Source: Bacillota bacterium (lineage in GTDB: Bacteria; Bacillota; Clostridia; Oscillospirales; Ruminococcaceae). From it: DNA of 64,000 bases. The stretch covers positions 1 through 64,000 of the forward strand of contig JAEZRC010000004.1 in NCBI GenBank assembly GCA_023440965.1, given 5' to 3'. The number at the start of each line of letters is the position of its first letter. Positions within the stretch are counted from its first letter, which is position 1. Of the stretch, positions 61,375 to 64,000 are shown one piece after another. The position numbers were made by a program, and so were the translations under genes. Below the pieces are notes generated by a model. It was not told where the DNA came from, did not search any database, and was given only the letters and a program-made list of their open reading frames with translations.

Positions 61375-62904
61375 CTATCTGTCAATTGCTTTAAACACCA
61401 GAGGCAATTCTTTTATAATATCAGACGGTAGCATACCCTGCACAGACATTTTATCAGCAACAATATCAGCAGTAGTTCCGTGGAGGAATACTCCTGCACA
61501 GGCAGCAGCTTCAGGGGATAACCCTTGTGCTGAAAAAGAAGCTATTATTCCTGCAAGAACATCGCCACTTCCACCTCGGCTAAGTCCTGGATTGCCTGCT
61601 GTACTGAAGTATAATCTTCCGTCAGGGGTGGCAATAACAGTTCCCGAGCCTTTTGAAACTAGTGTGACACCATATTCTTTTGAGAATTCAGATGCAAGTT
61701 TGACTCGCTCTTTTAAAACCTCATTTGTGCTGATATTAAGTAATCGTGCAAGCTCACCAGGGTGAGGAGTGAGGATAATGCTTGCCTTAGTGTTCTTTAA
61801 TATATCTATGCGGTCAAGTATTGAATTTATTCCATCAGCATCAATAATTAAAGGACATTCTGCATTTAATATGATTTTTTCAACAAGCTTTTTGATATCA
61901 CTTGAAATTCCAAGCCCACAACCAACCATGACTGTTGACGCACCCTTGATGTTTTCAGCTAGAATATCATAATTTGAGAGTGTAATCTGTCCGCATTCAT
62001 CCTCTTCAAGTGGAAGATAGGTTGCCTCGAAAACAGCCCCACCGATAATTGATGTTACACTTATAGGGGAAGCTACAGTACATATCCCAACCCCACTTCT
62101 TAATGCAGAAAGCGAAGATAAAGCAGCAGCGCCAGTGTAATTTCTACTTCCACATATATTTATAAGCTTACCGAAGTCACCTTTATGCGAGGTGGCTTTT
62201 CTAATAGGTATAAGCTTTTTGATATAATCAGTATTAAGTTTAATAACAGGCTTTTCAATCTTAATATATTCCTGTTTTGGAATATCAATATCAGCAACAA
62301 TAATTTCACCGCAAGCCTCACGACAAGGTGAAAGGAGCATTCCTGTCTTAATTGCGCCGAATGTAACAGTATAATCACATTGAAGAGTACCATTACTGCA
62401 ATATCCATTCAGAGCACTTGCTCCCGATGGAATATCACAGGCAACTTTAATACAAGTACTATTATTAACAGTACTAAAGAGTTCAGCTATATTTTCAGGT
62501 AATTCTCCGTGAAAGCCAGTACCGAATACACAGTCAACAACAATAAAATCATTAAAATCAATGTTATCATATTCATAAGTAATATCAATACCATTAATTT
62601 TGCTGAATGCAGCTTTTGAAAGATCGGTTTTAGGTTCACCACAAAGCATAATTACCTTGACATCAATTCTGTTGTTAGTCAGGATTTTAGCACATATAAA
62701 CCCATCACCGGCATTATTTCCGCTTCCGGCGAGTATATATACATTATTAATATATGTTTTGTCTTGAAGTATTTTAATAATCTTTTCCGCAAGAGCTTTG
62801 CCAGCATTATCCATAAGTAAAGACAGAGAAACGCCTGCACAATGTGAGGCGTTTTCGAGAACATTCATTTGTTTTGGTGTTACTATAAAATTATTGATAT
62901 TCAT
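61375..62904 (-). CDS. nnr: Bifunctional NAD(P)HX epimerase / ADP-dependent dehydratase
   Basis: A 509-aa metabolite-repair enzyme. The N-terminal YjeF_N epimerase domain (about 1-205) has ILAGSGNNAGDGFICAKIL. The C-terminal ribokinase-like dehydratase domain (about 225-505) has ILTPHPGELARLL and GNPGLSRGGSGDVLAGII, with the catalytic Asp in GSGD. Together they restore hydrated NADH and NADPH. It lies 17 nt after acpS, a common pairing in Firmicutes. Confidence 0.93.
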   Translation of the reverse strand: MNINNFIVTPKQMNVLENASHCAGVSLSLLMDNAGKALAEKIIKILQDKTYINNVYILAGSGNNAGDGFICAKILTNNRIDVKVIMLCGEPKTDLSKAAFSKINGIDITYEYDNIDFNDFIVVDCVFGTGFHGELPENIAELFSTVNNSTCIKVACDIPSGASALNGYCSNGTLQCDYTVTFGAIKTGMLLSPCREACGEIIVADIDIPKQEYIKIEKPVIKLNTDYIKKLIPIRKATSHKGDFGKLINICGSRNYTGAAALSSLSALRSGVGICTVASPISVTSIIGGAVFEATYLPLEEDECGQITLSNYDILAENIKGASTVMVGCGLGISSDIKKLVEKIILNAECPLIIDADGINSILDRIDILKNTKASIILTPHPGELARLLNISTNEVLKERVKLASEFSKEYGVTLVSKGSGTVIATPDGRLYFSTAGNPGLSRGGSGDVLAGIIASFSAQGLSPEAAACAGVFLHGTTADIVADKMSVQGMLPSDIIKELPLVFKAIDR

Positions 62905-62921
62905 AAAAAAATCTCCTGTGC

Positions 62922-63287
62922 TTAGTCACGATAGGCTATTACAACAGCAGTTGCATATTTTCTTGAATGGCTAAGGCTAAGTGAAAATTTAAATTTCTCA
63001 GCGGAAACAATTTTTTTTGCGTTACCGGAAAAAATGAAATATGGAGCACCCACGCTATCTCTTAAAACTGATATTTCATTCATTGAAAATCCACGGAAGC
63101 CTGTTCCCAAAGCTTTTGAAAAAGCCTCTTTTGCGCAGAAATTAGCAGCAATAGAACATGGATTAAAACTTTTTGAAGTAAAATACTTCAATTCCATCGG
63201 GGAAAAAACACGTGCTAAGAATTTTGGATTTTTTATGCTGTCACTAATTCTGTTAATTTCAATGATGTCAGTTCCACATTTTATCAT
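62922..63287 (-). CDS. acpS: Holo-[acyl-carrier-protein] synthase
   Basis: A 121-aa phosphopantetheinyl transferase that loads CoA-derived phosphopantetheine onto acyl carrier protein. Motifs: GTDIIEINRI with the Mg-binding Asp, FCAKEAFSKALGTGF, and SLSHSRKYATAVVI. Length is standard. It forms an operon with the NAD(P)HX repair gene. Confidence 0.95.
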   Translation of the reverse strand: MIKCGTDIIEINRISDSIKNPKFLARVFSPMELKYFTSKSFNPCSIAANFCAKEAFSKALGTGFRGFSMNEISVLRDSVGAPYFIFSGNAKKIVSAEKFKFSLSLSHSRKYATAVVIAYRD

Positions 63288-63312
63288 TATGGCACCTCAA
63301 ATAATTTATTGG

Positions 63313-63822
63313 TTATTTATTTCTTAAATTTCTCGGTAAGTATTTATTAATATTGTTCATAGTTTTTTCGTCAGGTGAAAAGTAAAGTCTGGTAATTCCA
63401 TATTTTTGTGATTTGAAATCAACATAATAAGTGTTATTAGCAGTTCCATCGTGAGCATTAATAATAGTAGTATCTGAAGGCGCTTTTGGAGCATCATCAT
63501 ACTTCCCAAAGTCAGTAATACCTTTTATTTCGATTGTTATAAGGCGCTTTCTTTTTCTTTTTGCAATAATCTTATCAATGTCAAGTTCTCCATTTGTGAA
63601 TGCATATTCAAATTCAAAAACAGAATTTGAAAGAAAAAACAAGCCAAGGAATATTACACCGCCACCAAGAATAAATGCAAGTAGAATGTTATTAAATAAA
63701 GGTGCAGTAAATAGAAAAACAAAAAGTCCTGATATAATAATTAGAAAGATAAGCACGACATATGAAACCTTTTGTGCAGTGCTTTTATTAATAGTAACTA
63801 ATTGCTCGTTAACGTTATCCAT
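63313..63822 (-). CDS. Two-TM membrane protein, unknown
   Basis: A 169-aa protein with two adjacent TM helices (about 20-42 and 47-68) and a cytoplasmic beta-rich domain (about 75-169, with GELDIDKIIAKRKRKRLITIE resembling a PH-like bacterial fold). ATG 63822 has GGAGG 5 nt upstream; a longer reading to 63861 includes that site. It lies 25 nt before acpS and may be cotranscribed. Confidence 0.65.
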   Translation of the reverse strand: MDNVNEQLVTINKSTAQKVSYVVLIFLIIISGLFVFLFTAPLFNNILLAFILGGGVIFLGLFFLSNSVFEFEYAFTNGELDIDKIIAKRKRKRLITIEIKGITDFGKYDDAPKAPSDTTIINAHDGTANNTYYVDFKSQKYGITRLYFSPDEKTMNNINKYLPRNLRNK

Positions 63823-63920
63823 AGAATCCTCCATATATATAATAAGTATAGTATAGCACACAAACGCATAAAATTCAATGAAATACAGTATATAATTAAT
63901 GCAATAGTTGTTAATTTTTA

Positions 63921-64000
63921 TTATATAACAAACCCACCATTTACACCGAATACCTGACCAGTGATAAATTTTGAATTCCCAGAAGATAGAAAAGCAACCA
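63921..64000 (-). CDS. fabG: C-terminal end of a FabG-like SDR reductase (partial)
   Basis: The minus strand encodes VAFLSSGNSKFITGQVFGVN, then GGFVI and TAA at 63921. This is the typical C terminus of short-chain dehydrogenases of the 3-oxoacyl-ACP reductase type (ITGQ-x-x-x-VNGG). Only the last 25 codons are in the window and the gene continues to the right. FabG is the likely identity but other SDRs share this tail. Confidence 0.65.
   Translation of the reverse strand, partial: VAFLSSGNSKFITGQVFGVNGGFVI

Overview
The window is a low-GC Firmicute chromosome segment. It most resembles a gut Ruminococcus-type organism (Oscillospiraceae). Supporting this are a SigI/RsgI pair, a cell-surface GH16 glucanase with four carbohydrate-binding modules, a type III glutamine synthetase (GlnN), a glutamate synthase split over several small genes, LL-diaminopimelate aminotransferase, SpoIIID, and strong GGAGG ribosome sites with frequent TTG and GTG starts. 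This placement is inferred from gene content, not from a marker gene.

Positions 1-9.7 kb hold a lipid-anchored GH16 enzyme with a short overlapping leader ORF and a divergent AraC regulator, an unknown membrane protein, the sigI-rsgI operon, a degraded HTH/WhiA-like locus and a FAD/Rieske oxidoreductase. Positions 9.7-20.4 kb hold a DUF2238-like membrane protein, a YyaL-type protein, a divergent YeiH/LysR pair, a leucine-rich-repeat-like protein, and a two-component system with an FtsX/MacB-type ABC transporter. TGTGA direct repeats at 11-bp spacing precede both the response regulator and the transporter. Positions 20.4-24.9 kb are accessory: a possible structured RNA or dispersed repeat, VOC, cupin and DUF2461 proteins, an M1-peptidase fragment fused to a reversed ParB-like scrap, and a two-TM protein.

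Positions 25.0-28.3 kb carry the most distinctive system, a four-gene type VII secretion effector operon. It has two small helical partner proteins (the second with a WNG motif), an LXG protein ending in a HEYGH zinc-metallopeptidase domain resembling anthrax lethal factor, and a lipoprotein that may give immunity. No secretion machinery lies in the window.

Positions 28.3-41 kb are housekeeping: uvrB-DUF3788-uvrA, radC, an RluA-family synthase, a PHP phosphoesterase, malic enzyme, a TSCPD protein, a PQ-loop protein, a LysR regulator and purA.

Positions 41-59 kb form a nitrogen and amino-acid block. It holds an Amt/P-II fusion and GlnN on the minus strand. On the plus strand are a five-gene glutamate synthase set, glnA, an ANTAR regulator with a pseudo-receiver, carA, a carB-dapF fusion and dapL. 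Promoters for glnN, the glutamate synthase operon and glnA are followed almost at once by strong RNA hairpins. Together with the ANTAR protein, this suggests control of nitrogen assimilation by transcription attenuation.

The right end (59-64 kb) holds spoIIID, four small membrane proteins or lipoproteins, the NAD(P)HX repair enzyme next to acpS, and the last codons of a FabG-like reductase running off the edge.
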